Positions 19,937 to 29,204 of a stretch of 64,000 nucleotides of DNA are shown in pieces. Numbering within the stretch: the first letter of the stretch is position 1; each line of letters opens with the position of its first letter. The notes under the pieces were generated by a model. It saw nothing but the letters and a program-made list of their open reading frames with translations. It had not been told where the DNA came from and searched no databases. The translations under genes and the position numbers were made by a program. Location of the stretch: NCBI GenBank assembly GCA_963837455.1, contig CAWINM010000011.1, positions 1 through 64,000 of the forward strand. The letters run 5' to 3'. This DNA comes from DASYQD01 sp963837455. GTDB taxonomy: Bacteria > Acidobacteriota > Thermoanaerobaculia > Multivoradales > JAIOJS01.

Positions 19937-21310
19937 TCAGGCAGTGGGCTTGCTGCCGGCGCCGCGCGAGGCGCCACCGCGCCGGCGCCGGCGACGACGA
20001 CGGCTGCGGCGCGCGGCCGGGGGCTCGCCGGTCGCACCGGCCACCGGCGGCGCGGCGTCGTCGGGCTCCGGCGGTGGCAGCTCTTCGACGTGACCGCGTT
20101 GCCGGGCCGCCGCCTGCCACGCGGCGAGCGCCTCGCGGCCCTCGCCGGTGGCCTCCACCATCAGCTCGAAGAGCGCCAGGCCGTCGTCGAAGTAGGCACG
20201 CCTCGCCATCTGGACGCGCCCGCGTGGCGTCCAGGCGGGCTCGCAGAGGCGGTGGAAGGCGACCAGCGCGTGGTTGAGCTGGGCCGCCCGCGCCCGCGAC
20301 AGGGCGAGGCGGGCCGCGAACGGCGTCACCGTCTCGTCGACGAGCTGACGCAGGGCCGCGCGGCTCATCGGCCGCTGCTCGAAGGCCTCGACGTCGTCAC
20401 GCCGCAGCAACAGCTTGGGCAGCAGGAGCACCGCCAGCAGCGTGGCGTCGGAGAGCTCGCGGCCCCCCTGCACCAGACGGTCGACGGTGGGCAGCAGCCG
20501 ACCGAAGTCACCGCCACCGCCACCGCCGCCGCCGCCGACCATCGCGAAAGCCTCCGGCAGCAGCACCTCGAGCAGGCCCAGCTCCAACATCCACTGCAGC
20601 GCGGCGCCGGCGTGACCACAGCGCAGCAGCTGCAGGATCTCCTCCGTCACCCGCACCGGCGAGGCGAGCTCGACCTTGCGCCGTTGCCGCTCGATCGACT
20701 CCTGGGTGACGGCGTCGATACCGAACGAGAGACGCCCCGCGTACTCACACGCGCGCATCATGCGCACCGGATCCTCCTGCAGGCGCACGTCGGGGTCGCC
20801 GATGACGCGGACCAGACGCCGCTGCAGGTCGTCGATACCCCCCACCCAGTCGATCACCGAGAAGTCCTCGATGTCGTAGAAGAGGGCGTTGATGGTGAAG
20901 TCGCGACGAAAGGCGTCCTCGCGGGGAGTGCCGAAAGTATTGTCACTGGTGACCAGCAGCTCCTCCTCACGACTGCCCTCGGCGCCGGCCTCGGGGGCGC
21001 CACGGAAAGTCGAGACCTCGATCACCTCCCCCTCGAACACCACGTGGACGAGCCGGAAGCGGCGGCCGATGATGCGGGAGTTGCGGAACAGCCGGCGCAC
21101 CTCCTGGGGGCTGGCGTCGGTGCCGACGTCGAAGTCCTTGGGCCGCCGGCCGAGCATCAGGTCCCGCACGCTCCCCCCCACCAGGTAGGCCTTGTGCCCC
21201 CGCTGGTGGAGCCGGTACAACACCTTGAGGGCGTTGGGGGAGATGTCCTTGCGGGAGACCGGATGCTCGGGCCGCGGCAGGACGCGCGGCTCGGAAGTGC
21301 CCTCGCTCAC
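19937..21310 (-). CDS. pcnB: Poly(A) polymerase / CCA-type nucleotidyltransferase (PcnB)
   Basis: A 457-residue protein with a class II nucleotidyltransferase head: AYLVGGSVRDLMLG, the metal-binding DFDVGTDA, EVSTFRG, and TPREDAFRRDFTINALFYD. RNA-binding domains follow (DPVRMMRACEYAGRL). The PLxHPV-like start (PRPEHPVSRKDISPNALKVL) is typical of PcnB. It would add 3' A tails that promote RNA decay. Oddities are a run of glycines (about residues 260-269) encoded by a GCC/ACC triplet repeat, and an Arg-rich, disordered C-terminus (RRSRRRRRRRRGG), common in PcnB. It could instead be a CCA-adding enzyme, but the motifs favour PcnB. Confidence 0.88.
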   Translation of the reverse strand: MSEGTSEPRVLPRPEHPVSRKDISPNALKVLYRLHQRGHKAYLVGGSVRDLMLGRRPKDFDVGTDASPQEVRRLFRNSRIIGRRFRLVHVVFEGEVIEVSTFRGAPEAGAEGSREEELLVTSDNTFGTPREDAFRRDFTINALFYDIEDFSVIDWVGGIDDLQRRLVRVIGDPDVRLQEDPVRMMRACEYAGRLSFGIDAVTQESIERQRRKVELASPVRVTEEILQLLRCGHAGAALQWMLELGLLEVLLPEAFAMVGGGGGGGGGDFGRLLPTVDRLVQGGRELSDATLLAVLLLPKLLLRRDDVEAFEQRPMSRAALRQLVDETVTPFAARLALSRARAAQLNHALVAFHRLCEPAWTPRGRVQMARRAYFDDGLALFELMVEATGEGREALAAWQAAARQRGHVEELPPPEPDDAAPPVAGATGEPPAARRSRRRRRRRRGGASRGAGSKPTA

Positions 21311-21381
21311 TGCCGGTAAGTATATGAGAAGGTTGAAGCCGCGCCGGCGCTCTCGCGGCCGGGGTTAAGATTCGGCTGCTC

Positions 21382-22239
21382 ATGGCCAAGGCCGCTGGTT
21401 CCCCACGCGCCCCCCGGCGCCGCCCGGTCGGCGTGGCGAGACTCGCCGTCGGCTTGCTGTCGCTGCTGCCGGTGGCGGCGGCGCGACCGGCGAGCGGCAC
21501 CACTCTCGCCGACGTCAAGGCCCGGGGCGCGCTGGTGGTGCTCTGCTTCCCCGACGCCAACAACCCGTTCCTCACCCGCCAGGGGCCGGGGCGTTTCGAC
21601 GGCGTCGACGTTTCCATCCTGCACAGCTTCGCCGTCTCCCTGGGGGTGCGCCTGGAGGTGCGCGAGATCGCCCGCTTCGACGACCTGATGCCGGCGCTGC
21701 TGCGCGGCGACGGCGACCTCATCGCCGGCGGCTTCAGCATCACGCCGGCGCGGGCAGAGCGGGTCGACTACTCGGTCCCCTACTTCCCGGTTGCCATCAT
21801 GGTGATCGCGCGCCGCGACAGCGACATCCACGCCATCGACGAGATCGCCGGCAAGCGCGGCGCGGCGGTGCTGGGGACCACGCATGATGCGTTGATGCGC
21901 GAGCGCGGCATCACCCCCAGCTTCGATCTCGTGCGCTCCGGCCTCGCCTACGACGCGCTCGAGGCCAACCAGGCCGACTTCGCCTTCGTCGACTCGACCA
22001 GTGGCGTGGTCAGCCTCGATCGATTCCCGGACCTCGTCCTCGTCGGCATGTTGCCCAAGGCCGACTACTACGGCTTCGCGATGAGCAAGGGCAGCGACCT
22101 GCGCCCGGAGCTCGACCGCCACCTCGTTAACATCCGCCACGACGGCCTGCTCTACAAGCTGTTCGCCCGCTACCTCGGGCCCAAGGCCGTGGAGCTCTAC
22201 GAGCTGTTCAAGAAGAACACCGGCGGCGCGCTGCCCTGA
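21382..22239 (+). CDS. Periplasmic amino-acid-type solute-binding protein (SBP_bac_3)
   Basis: A 285-residue protein with an N-terminal signal segment (VARLAVGLLSLLPVAAA). A family 3 solute-binding fold follows: LADVKARGALVVLCFPDAN, GFDGVDVSIL-like lobe I (RFDGVDVSILHSFAVSLGV), DDLMPALLRGDGDLIAGGFS, TPARAERVDYSVPYFPV, and LDRHLVNIRHDGLLYKLFARY near the end. The family captures amino acids or related small molecules for ABC import, or senses them. No permease or ATPase lies nearby, so it may be an orphan or work with a distant transporter. The stop overlaps by one base an in-frame ATG (22239) of the next gene, suggesting an operon. Confidence 0.84.
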   Translation: MAKAAGSPRAPRRRPVGVARLAVGLLSLLPVAAARPASGTTLADVKARGALVVLCFPDANNPFLTRQGPGRFDGVDVSILHSFAVSLGVRLEVREIARFDDLMPALLRGDGDLIAGGFSITPARAERVDYSVPYFPVAIMVIARRDSDIHAIDEIAGKRGAAVLGTTHDALMRERGITPSFDLVRSGLAYDALEANQADFAFVDSTSGVVSLDRFPDLVLVGMLPKADYYGFAMSKGSDLRPELDRHLVNIRHDGLLYKLFARYLGPKAVELYELFKKNTGGALP

Positions 22240-22337
22240 TGGCGCGACGACGCAAGCTCCGCCATCCGGTGAAGCCTCCCACCCCGCAACTCCGAGGCCC
22301 TCGCCCTGCCGGCACGGCTGCCGAGCTTCGACCCACC

Positions 22338-23693
22338 ATGCAGCGCCTGGCCGGCCGCGGCTCCAGCGTCGGGACGGTGGCGCTCGCCCTGGCTCTGTTC
22401 GTCGCGCTGGCCCTTGCCGCCAGACAGGGCGACGCCGCCCCGGCTCCCCCCTCGGTCCGACTGTCACCGATAGAGAAGGCCATCGTCGCTCAGGTCGACG
22501 CGCGGCGCGGCGAGGCGCGGGCGCTGCTCGAGCGGGTGGTGAACGTCAACAGCGGCACCGAGAACCTCGCCGGCGTGCGCGCGGTGGGGCAGATCTTCGA
22601 CCAGCAGCTCACGGCCCTCGGCTTCTCCACCAGCTGGGCGGAGGGTGCCGCCTTCGGCCGCGCCGGACATCTCATCGCCGACCGCCCGGGGCACGGGCCC
22701 CACGTGCTGCTCATCGGACACCTCGACACCGTCTTCGATCCCGAGAGCCCCTTCCAGCGCTTCGAGCCACTGCCGGGCGACCGCGCCCGCGGGCCCGGCG
22801 TCATCGACATGAAGGGGGGCGACGTCATCCTCGTGGAGGCGCTCGCCGCGCTCCGCGCCGCCGGCGCGCTCGACGGCCTCCACATCACCGTCGTGCTCTC
22901 CGGCGACGAGGAGGATTCGGGGTCGCCGCTGTCGCTGGCCCGCAAGGACCTCCTCGAGGCCGCCGACGGGGTCGACGTGGCGCTCGGCTTCGAGGACGGC
23001 GACGGCAAGGCGGAGCACGCCGTGGTGGCTCGCCGCGGGGCGGTCGACTGGCGCTTGACCGCCACCGGCAAGCCCGCCCATTCGTCGCAGATCTTCCAGC
23101 CCGAGGTCGGCGCCGGCGCCGCCTACGAGGCGGCGCGCATCCTCGACGGCTTCTACCAGGAGCTCGCCGGCGAGACCGACCTCACCTTCAGCCCGGGCCT
23201 GCTTCTGGGTGGCACCACCGCTCAGCTCGCCGACGACCAAGTGCACGGCAGCGCCAGCGGCAAGAACAACGTGGTGGCCGGCATCGTGGTGGTCACCGGC
23301 GACCTGCGCACGCTCTCGCCGCAGCAGCTCGCCGCCACCCAGGAGCGGATGCAGGCGATCGCGGCGCGCCACCTCCCCGGCACCGCAGCCGAGCTCGCCT
23401 TCGGCGAGGGGTACCCGCCGATGGCGCCGGCGCCGGGGAACCTCGCCCTGCTCGCCCAGCTCGACGCCGTCAGCCGCGACCTCGGCCTCGGTGGAGTGAC
23501 CGCCGTCGACCCGCGCGAGGCGGGGGCCGCCGACGTCTCCTTCGTCGCCGACCGCGTGCCGCGGGTGCTCGACGCGCTGGGCCTCAAGGGGACCGGCGGT
23601 CACACCGTCGAGGAGACCGCCGACCTCTCGACGCTGCCCACGCAGACCCGGCGCGCGGCGTTGCTGCTCCACCGGTTGTCGCAGCAGCACTGA
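22338..23693 (+). CDS. M20-family metallopeptidase, secreted (glutamate carboxypeptidase-like)
   Basis: The signal peptide is GTVALALALFVALALAARQG. The M20 catalytic residues are LLIGHLDTVFD (His, Asp), GPGVIDMKGGDVIL (bridging Asp), VLSGDEEDSG (Glu-Glu), GFEDGDG, and GGHTVEE near the end (last zinc His). The lid domain is marked by GKPAHSSQIFQPEVGAG. This pattern fits the glutamate carboxypeptidase (CPG2-like) group that removes C-terminal Glu. Start 22338 gives a normal signal peptide; the frame is open back to ATG 22239, overlapping the previous stop by one base, which would add 33 basic residues. Both starts are plausible. Confidence 0.84.
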   Translation: MQRLAGRGSSVGTVALALALFVALALAARQGDAAPAPPSVRLSPIEKAIVAQVDARRGEARALLERVVNVNSGTENLAGVRAVGQIFDQQLTALGFSTSWAEGAAFGRAGHLIADRPGHGPHVLLIGHLDTVFDPESPFQRFEPLPGDRARGPGVIDMKGGDVILVEALAALRAAGALDGLHITVVLSGDEEDSGSPLSLARKDLLEAADGVDVALGFEDGDGKAEHAVVARRGAVDWRLTATGKPAHSSQIFQPEVGAGAAYEAARILDGFYQELAGETDLTFSPGLLLGGTTAQLADDQVHGSASGKNNVVAGIVVVTGDLRTLSPQQLAATQERMQAIAARHLPGTAAELAFGEGYPPMAPAPGNLALLAQLDAVSRDLGLGGVTAVDPREAGAADVSFVADRVPRVLDALGLKGTGGHTVEETADLSTLPTQTRRAALLLHRLSQQH

Positions 23694-23781
23694 CACCGCC
23701 GACCCCCACCGGCCGGCCTCCGCCCTGGCCATGCACGCAGGTAGTAAGCTACGCGCGCTCGCCCTTCCCCGAGCTCGGACG

Positions 23782-25392
23782 ATGAACGAGCCTCTACCCG
23801 ACCGGCTTGCCGAACGCTACGACGAAGCGCTCTCGCAGCTCGAGGGGGACCGCGTGGTGGAGCGTTTGTGGGCGCGCGACCACACGCTCTGGTCGCCCGA
23901 TCCCCACGACACCGCCGACCGGCTGGGTTGGCTCGACCCGCCCGACGCCGACGAGCCGCTGCGACGGGTAGCGGCGCTCGTCGAGGAGGCCCACAGCGAC
24001 GAGGTGACGCACCTGGTGCTGCTCGGCATGGGCGGCTCGAGCCTCGGCGCCGAGGCGCTGGCGTCGAGCTTCGGCCGGCAGGAGGGGTACGCGCGGCTGC
24101 TGGTGCTCGACTCCACGGTGCCCGACCGCGTGCGTCAGGTGCGTTCCGCCATCGACCCGCGGCGCACGCTGTTCCTCGCCTGCAGCAAGTCGGGCACCAC
24201 CGCCGAGGTGCAGGCACTCTTCGACTACTTCTGGGGCGAGGTGACCGCCGGCTGCGACGACCCCGGCCGCCGCTTCGTGGCCATCACCGACCCGGGCACG
24301 CCGCTCGCCGGCCTCGCCGTCGAGCGCGGCTTCCGCGAGCTCTTCCTCAACCAGCCCGACGTCGGCGGGCGCTTCAGCGTGCTGACGCGTTTCGGCATCG
24401 TTCCCGCAGCCCTCGCCGGCATCGACGTGCGCCGGCTCCTCGCCCGTGCCGATCGCATGCGCCGCGCCTGTGGCGCCCAGCATCCGGGTCCCCGCAACCC
24501 CGGCCTCGCGCTGGGGGCCTACCTCGCCGCCGCGGCCCAGCTCGGTCGCGACAAGGCGACGCTGCTGGTGCCGCGACGGGTGGCGGCCTTCGGCCTCTGG
24601 GTCGAGCAGCTGCTCGCCGAGTCGACCGGCAAGCATGGCAAGGGGATCGTGCCGGTGGCAGGCGAGCCGCTCGCCGATCCCGCGAGCTACGCCAACGACC
24701 GCGCCTTCGTGCACCTGCGGCTCTCCTCGGATCCGGACGAGGAGGTGGAGGGGCAGGCGGCGCGGCTGCGCGCGGCGGGCCAGCCCGTGTGGCAGCTCGA
24801 GCTCGCGCACCTCTGGGACCTCGGCGCGCAGTTCTTCCTCTGGCAGGTGGCGACGGCAGTGGCCGGCCACCTGCTCGGCATCCACCCTTTCGACCAGCCC
24901 AACGTCGAGTCGGCGAAGAAGAGCACCCGGCAGGTGCTCGCCACCTGGGAGAGGAGCGGCGAGCTGCCGCGCGTGGCGGCGGCGACGGACCTCGTGGCCG
25001 AGCTCGAGCGCGAGCGACCGACCTACGTGGCGCTCCTCGGCTACCTCGCCCCGTCGCCCGCGCTCGAGGACGCGGTGGCGTCGCTGCGGCGAGCGCTGCT
25101 CGGGCGCTTCCACGTGGCGACCACCTTCGGCTTCGGCCCCCGCTACCTGCACTCCACCGGGCAGCTGCACAAGGGGGGACCGCCGGGCGGGCTCCACGTC
25201 GAGGTGGTGCCGCGGGCAATGGCGGACCTGGTGATCCCCGGCCGGCGCTACGGCTTCGCCACGCTCGCCGCCGCTCAGGCCGAGGGGGACCTGCTGGCGC
25301 TGCACGCCGCCGGGCATCGCTGCGTGCGGCTGACCCTCGCCGATCCGGCCGCCGAGCTGGCGCGTATGGCAGGAGAGTTGCTGCCCGCATGA
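23782..25392 (+). CDS. pgi: Glucose-6-phosphate isomerase (Tal-Pgi-type isomerase half)
   Basis: A 536-residue SIS-fold isomerase. VLLGMGGSSLGAEAL is the first sugar-phosphate loop, FLACSKSGTTAEVQALFDYF the Ser/Thr phosphate-binding loop, and GKHGKGIVPV and NVESAKK carry the late catalytic residues. The sequence resembles the isomerase half of bacterial transaldolase/isomerase fusion proteins (Tal-Pgi) rather than classic E. coli Pgi. A transaldolase partner is not in the window. It interconverts glucose-6-phosphate and fructose-6-phosphate. ATG 23782 is chosen over 23731, which adds 17 unlikely residues. Confidence 0.85.
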   Translation: MNEPLPDRLAERYDEALSQLEGDRVVERLWARDHTLWSPDPHDTADRLGWLDPPDADEPLRRVAALVEEAHSDEVTHLVLLGMGGSSLGAEALASSFGRQEGYARLLVLDSTVPDRVRQVRSAIDPRRTLFLACSKSGTTAEVQALFDYFWGEVTAGCDDPGRRFVAITDPGTPLAGLAVERGFRELFLNQPDVGGRFSVLTRFGIVPAALAGIDVRRLLARADRMRRACGAQHPGPRNPGLALGAYLAAAAQLGRDKATLLVPRRVAAFGLWVEQLLAESTGKHGKGIVPVAGEPLADPASYANDRAFVHLRLSSDPDEEVEGQAARLRAAGQPVWQLELAHLWDLGAQFFLWQVATAVAGHLLGIHPFDQPNVESAKKSTRQVLATWERSGELPRVAAATDLVAELERERPTYVALLGYLAPSPALEDAVASLRRALLGRFHVATTFGFGPRYLHSTGQLHKGGPPGGLHVEVVPRAMADLVIPGRRYGFATLAAAQAEGDLLALHAAGHRCVRLTLADPAAELARMAGELLPA

Positions 25393-25464
25393 GCCGCGGA
25401 TGGGCTCGTCAGCGGTGTCGGCCAAGGTCGAAGCAGCGACCCGAGTTTGCATGAGGAGGGCGGG

Positions 25465-26817
25465 ATGAAGCTCGAGGAGCTGGCCGGAATCGACCGTGAG
25501 GCAGTCGCCTTCCGCCTCGACGAGGTGCGCCGCCGCACCCTCGAGCTGATCTCGGTGCTCGACTGGGCGACGCTGCGTCGCCAGCACATCCCCATCCTCT
25601 CGCCGATGGTGTGGGACCTCGGCCACATCGGCAACTTCGAGGAGCTGTGGATCGGCCAGCGCCTCACCGGCCGGCCGCCGGTGGCCGATGGTTACCAGCG
25701 CATGTTCGACCCGGTGGCCAACCCACGGCCGACGCGCGAGGCGCTGCCGCTGCCCACCGGCGACGAGCTCGTCTCCTACCTCGGGAGGGTGCGCGCCCAG
25801 ACGCTCGCCGTGCTGGCGAGCGGTGCCGACGGCGGCGACCCCCGGCTGGTCGCCGACGATCTCGTCTACGAGATGGTGGCCGAACACGAGGAGCAGCACC
25901 AGGAGACGCTGCTGCAGTGCATGCAGGTGCTCGCCGACCCGCCGTACGCACCGGCACGCCGCCGGTCCCTGCCGGCCGCCCGACGCTCCCTGCCGCGAGA
26001 CATGGTGAGCGTCCCCGCCGGGCCGTTCCGCATGGGCTGGCAGCGCGGCGGGTTTGCCTACGACAACGAGCTGCCGGCGCACCAGGTCGAGGTCGGCGCC
26101 TTCGCCATCGACCGCTTCCCCGTCACCCATGGCGACTACCTGGCCTTCGTCGGCGACGGCGGCTACCGCCGCCCCGAGCTGTGGCGCGAGCCCGGCTGGG
26201 CCTTCCGCCAGCAGGAGGGATTGGAGGCGCCGCGTCACTGGCTACCCGCCCGCAGCGCCGGCCGCATCGGCTCGCCGTTCCGGGATGGCTGGCTCGCCCG
26301 CTTCATGGACGTCGTGGCCCCGGTCGAGGAGCTCGCCGACCTGCCGATCGTTCACGTCTGCTACTGGGAGGCCGACGCCTACGCCCGCTGGGCGGGCAAG
26401 CGGCTCCCCACCGAGGCCGAGTGGGAGAAGGCGGCGCTGTGGGACCCGGCGACGGGCCACACCCGGCCCTGGCCCTGGGGCGAGGAGCCGCCCGACGCCG
26501 GCCGCGCCAACCTCGACCAGCTCGGCTTCGCGCCGGCACCGATCGGCGCCTACCCGGCGGGGGCGAGCGCCTGCGGCGTCGAGCAGCTCGTCGGCGACTG
26601 CTGGGAGTGGACGAGCAGCGACTTCGCGGGCTACCCCGGCTTCGTCGCCTACCCCTACGACGACTACTCCAAGAGCTGGTTCGGCGCCGACTACAAGGTG
26701 CTGCGCGGCGCCTCGTGGGCCACCCGGCCGGCGGTGGCTCGCGGCACCTTCCGCAACTGGGACTACCCGATCCGGCGCCAGATCTTCGCCGGCTTCCGCC
26801 TCGCCCAGGACGGCTGA
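25465..26817 (+). CDS. egtB: Ergothioneine biosynthesis sulfoxide synthase EgtB
   Basis: A 450-residue protein. The N-terminal DinB-type half supplies the three iron-binding histidines (WDLGHIGNFEELW and VAEHEEQHQETLL). The C-terminal half is a formylglycine-generating-enzyme/sulfatase-modifying fold (VPAGPFRMGWQRGG, KRLPTEAEWEKAALW, VGDCWEWTSSDF, VLRGASW, RRQIFAGFRLA). It joins trimethyl-histidine to a thiol donor with oxygen to form the sulfoxide precursor of ergothioneine. GAGGAGGGCGGG precedes ATG 25465. egtD starts two bases after the stop. No egtC or egtA is nearby, consistent with a cysteine-using EgtB like that of Chloracidobacterium; this last point is inferred from context. Confidence 0.93.
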   Translation: MKLEELAGIDREAVAFRLDEVRRRTLELISVLDWATLRRQHIPILSPMVWDLGHIGNFEELWIGQRLTGRPPVADGYQRMFDPVANPRPTREALPLPTGDELVSYLGRVRAQTLAVLASGADGGDPRLVADDLVYEMVAEHEEQHQETLLQCMQVLADPPYAPARRRSLPAARRSLPRDMVSVPAGPFRMGWQRGGFAYDNELPAHQVEVGAFAIDRFPVTHGDYLAFVGDGGYRRPELWREPGWAFRQQEGLEAPRHWLPARSAGRIGSPFRDGWLARFMDVVAPVEELADLPIVHVCYWEADAYARWAGKRLPTEAEWEKAALWDPATGHTRPWPWGEEPPDAGRANLDQLGFAPAPIGAYPAGASACGVEQLVGDCWEWTSSDFAGYPGFVAYPYDDYSKSWFGADYKVLRGASWATRPAVARGTFRNWDYPIRRQIFAGFRLAQDG

Positions 26818-26819
26818 CC

Positions 26820-27821
26820 ATGCCCCGCTGCCGCCCCGCCCGCGCCGTCGAATCCGCCGTCACCGTCGAGGAGCGGTGGCACCTCGACGCCGAGGCCGAG
26901 CGCCGCGAGCTGCTCGCTTCCCTGCACGCGACGCCGCGCAGCATCCCCAGCAAGCACTTCTACGACGAGCGCGGCCTGGAGCTGTTCGACCGCATCACCG
27001 AGCTCCCCGAGTACTACCCGACGCGCACCGAGCGCGCCATCCTCGAGCGCATCGCGCCACAGGTGGCCGCCACCACCGGCGCCGTCGAGCTCGTCGAGCT
27101 CGGCTCGGGGTCGGCGACCAAGACGCGGCTGCTGCTCGACGCCCTGCAGGCGGCCGGCACGCTCGGCCTCTACGTGCCGGTCGACGTCAACGCGGCGTCG
27201 CTCGCGCGCGTCGGCGAGGAGCTGGTGCGCGACTACGCCGGTCTGCTGGTGCACGGCGTCGCCGCCGACTTTCTCGGCCCGCTGGCGCCGCTGCCGGGCG
27301 ACGGGGAGGCGCGGCTGGCGATCTTCCTCGGCGGCACCCTGGGCAACCTTCGCCCCGCCGACGAGGCGCCCGCCTTCCTCGCCCGCCTGCGCGCGGCCCT
27401 CGCCACCGGCGACTGGTTCCTGCTCGGCGTCGACCTGGTCAAGGACGTGGCGACGCTCGAGGCCGCCTACGACGACGCGGCCGGCGTCACCGCCGAGTTC
27501 GACCGCAACGTCCTGCGGGTGGTCAACCGCTTGCTGCGCGCCGACTTCGATCCCGGCGCCTTCCGCCATCGCGCCTTCTACGACCGTGCCAACGACTGGA
27601 TCGAGATGCGGCTCGCCGCCACCACCGCGCAGGTGGTGAGGCTGGGCGTCACGCGCGAGCGCCTGCGCTTCGCGCCCGGCGACGAGATCCGCACCGAGAT
27701 CAGCGCCAAGTACACGCGCGAGCGGGTCGAAGCGTTGCTCGCCGCCAGCGACTTCGCGCCGCAGCGGTGGTACAGCGACGAGCGCGGCTGGTTCGGCATG
27801 TCGCTCGCGCGCGCTCGCTGA
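26820..27821 (+). CDS. egtD: L-histidine N-alpha-methyltransferase EgtD
   Basis: A 333-residue SAM-dependent methyltransferase of the EgtD family. It has PSKHFYDERGLELFDRITEL, YYPTRTERAIL, the SAM loop VELGSGSATKTRLLLDAL, YVPVDVNAASL, FLGGTLGNL, LLGVDLVKD, FDRNVLRVVNRLL and ISAKYTRE. It trimethylates histidine to hercynine, the substrate of EgtB. The gene is two bases after egtB and surely co-transcribed. Together they form a minimal ergothioneine pathway; the final C-S lyase (EgtE) is not seen and is often supplied by a general PLP enzyme. Confidence 0.93.
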   Translation: MPRCRPARAVESAVTVEERWHLDAEAERRELLASLHATPRSIPSKHFYDERGLELFDRITELPEYYPTRTERAILERIAPQVAATTGAVELVELGSGSATKTRLLLDALQAAGTLGLYVPVDVNAASLARVGEELVRDYAGLLVHGVAADFLGPLAPLPGDGEARLAIFLGGTLGNLRPADEAPAFLARLRAALATGDWFLLGVDLVKDVATLEAAYDDAAGVTAEFDRNVLRVVNRLLRADFDPGAFRHRAFYDRANDWIEMRLAATTAQVVRLGVTRERLRFAPGDEIRTEISAKYTRERVEALLAASDFAPQRWYSDERGWFGMSLARAR

Positions 27822-27889
27822 CCCGGCGTGGCCGGCGACGACTGCCTCGCCGCGACGATCGTGGCCCCTCCGGCAAGGCGAAGGCGGGC

Positions 27890-28462
27890 TCAGCGCGCTG
27901 GCTGGTCGAAGTGGTACCAGGGCCCGCCCAGCCGGGTGAAGACGGCAGGGGCGCTTCCCGGCGGCCGCGTGCCGGGCGCGTAGACGAGCCCGCAGCGATG
28001 GCCGTCGGCGCAGCTCGGGGTGAGGAACCACACCCGGTGCTCCCCCACCTCGACCCTGGCGCGGAACAGTCCGATCCACTCCTCCCCCGCCGGCGGCGGC
28101 ACGATGAGGACGCCGCCCGCCTGCTCGGTGAGCGCCTCGCGGCTGGCGCGGAACCGCAGGTGAAAGAGGGGGTTGTGCGGCGGCTTGCCGAAGAGGAAGA
28201 GCGCTGCCACCAGCAGGCAGGTGGCAGGCGCCGTCCACTCGAGGGCCCGCCGCGCCAGGGATCGATCGTGACGCCGCCAGGAGCGGTACGCCGCCACCCA
28301 GCCGCCGAGCAACACGGCGCCCCCCGCCCACGCCACCACCACCACCGGACGGCCGAGGCCGGCGCCGCTGAAGGCGTAGAGCTGGTAGGCGAGCCAGACG
28401 GCGCCGACGCCGGCGATCGTCCGCCGCGCCTGCCAACCACCGCTGTGAACGTCGTCGGCCAT
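27890..28462 (-). CDS. Uncharacterised membrane protein
   Basis: A 190-residue protein, not recognised as a named family. It has three hydrophobic segments in the first half (GVGAVWLAYQLYAFSG, VVVVAWAGGAVLLGGWVAA, WTAPATCLLVAALFLFG). A soluble C-terminal domain has hydrophobic strands (GEEWIGLFRARVEVGEHRVWFLTP) and a Cys pair (SCADGHRCG) that could form a disulfide. It is convergent with egtD and 56 bases after the upstream zinc-ribbon gene, with which it may be co-transcribed. Codon usage supports a real gene. Confidence 0.65.
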   Translation of the reverse strand: MADDVHSGGWQARRTIAGVGAVWLAYQLYAFSGAGLGRPVVVVAWAGGAVLLGGWVAAYRSWRRHDRSLARRALEWTAPATCLLVAALFLFGKPPHNPLFHLRFRASREALTEQAGGVLIVPPPAGEEWIGLFRARVEVGEHRVWFLTPSCADGHRCGLVYAPGTRPPGSAPAVFTRLGGPWYHFDQPAR

Positions 28463-28518
28463 GGAGGGTTGGGCGCGGTGCGGCTCCGGCGCCAGCTTGG
28501 CGGAGCGTCAGCCCACGC

Positions 28519-29049
28519 TCAGGTCGGAGCCACCGGTGCCGCCGCCGCCTGCGCCGCGCGGTGCTGCTCGAGCAGTTGCGCGCCGAGCCGCAGCCGCACC
28601 GCCGCCTCGAGCTGCGCCGAGGGCTGGTAGGGGTCGTAAGAGCGGAACAGTCCGGCGACGTTGCGCACCACCTGCACCGGCGTGAGGATGAGCCCCCAGG
28701 GGAACCCCCACCAGCCGGCGACGATGGAGATGAGGGCACCGAGCGCCTGCTGCTTGCGCCCGCAGGAGCGGCAGGAGATCTGTGGCGAGCTGCTCCACGA
28801 CGTCAGCACCAGCGCCGACCAGACCTTGTAGCTGGTGCTGACGTCGATCGGCCCGGCGCCACCGCACCGCGGGCACTGTCCGAGGTGCACGCGCGTCACC
28901 GCGGCGGCCACCTCGCCGGGGTCCACGCGGCTCGACATCGCCACCAGCACCCCGCGCTGGTGGCACTTCTGGTTGCAGAATCGCTTGCCATCGGCCTGCT
29001 TGACGCCGCCGACGATGATGGTCGAGCCGCAGTAGTCGCAGCGTGCCAC
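28519..29049 (-). CDS. Zinc-ribbon membrane-associated protein
   Basis: A 176-residue protein with three Cys-pair motifs: CDYCGSTI with FCNQKCHQRG, CPRCGGAG, and CRSCGRKQ. These are paired zinc-ribbon ligands on either side of a short hydrophobic stretch (LGALISIVAGWWGFPWGLILTPV) that could be a membrane hairpin. Function is unknown. The GTG start at 29049 is supported by an AGGAGG box eight bases upstream. Neighbours on the same strand (27890 and 29205) are also small and uncharacterised, the latter also having Cys pairs. Confidence 0.72.
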   Translation of the reverse strand: MARCDYCGSTIIVGGVKQADGKRFCNQKCHQRGVLVAMSSRVDPGEVAAAVTRVHLGQCPRCGGAGPIDVSTSYKVWSALVLTSWSSSPQISCRSCGRKQQALGALISIVAGWWGFPWGLILTPVQVVRNVAGLFRSYDPYQPSAQLEAAVRLRLGAQLLEQHRAAQAAAAPVAPT

Positions 29050-29204
29050 GAAGGGGACCTCCTGCCCGGGTGAAACCGCGCCAGCCTAACAGAGCCCGCC
29101 GTTCGGCGGCCGGCCCAGCGCGCGCCCTCGAGGTGCACCCCACAGGGTCGACACCGCGGCAAGCCCGGGGCCCCGACTCTCTGCGGTCGGCCGCGATGCC
29201 GCCC

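Noticed and set aside
23794..26238. An 814-codon minus-strand frame
   Set aside because: Antisense shadow of pgi and egtB, both with all expected motifs.
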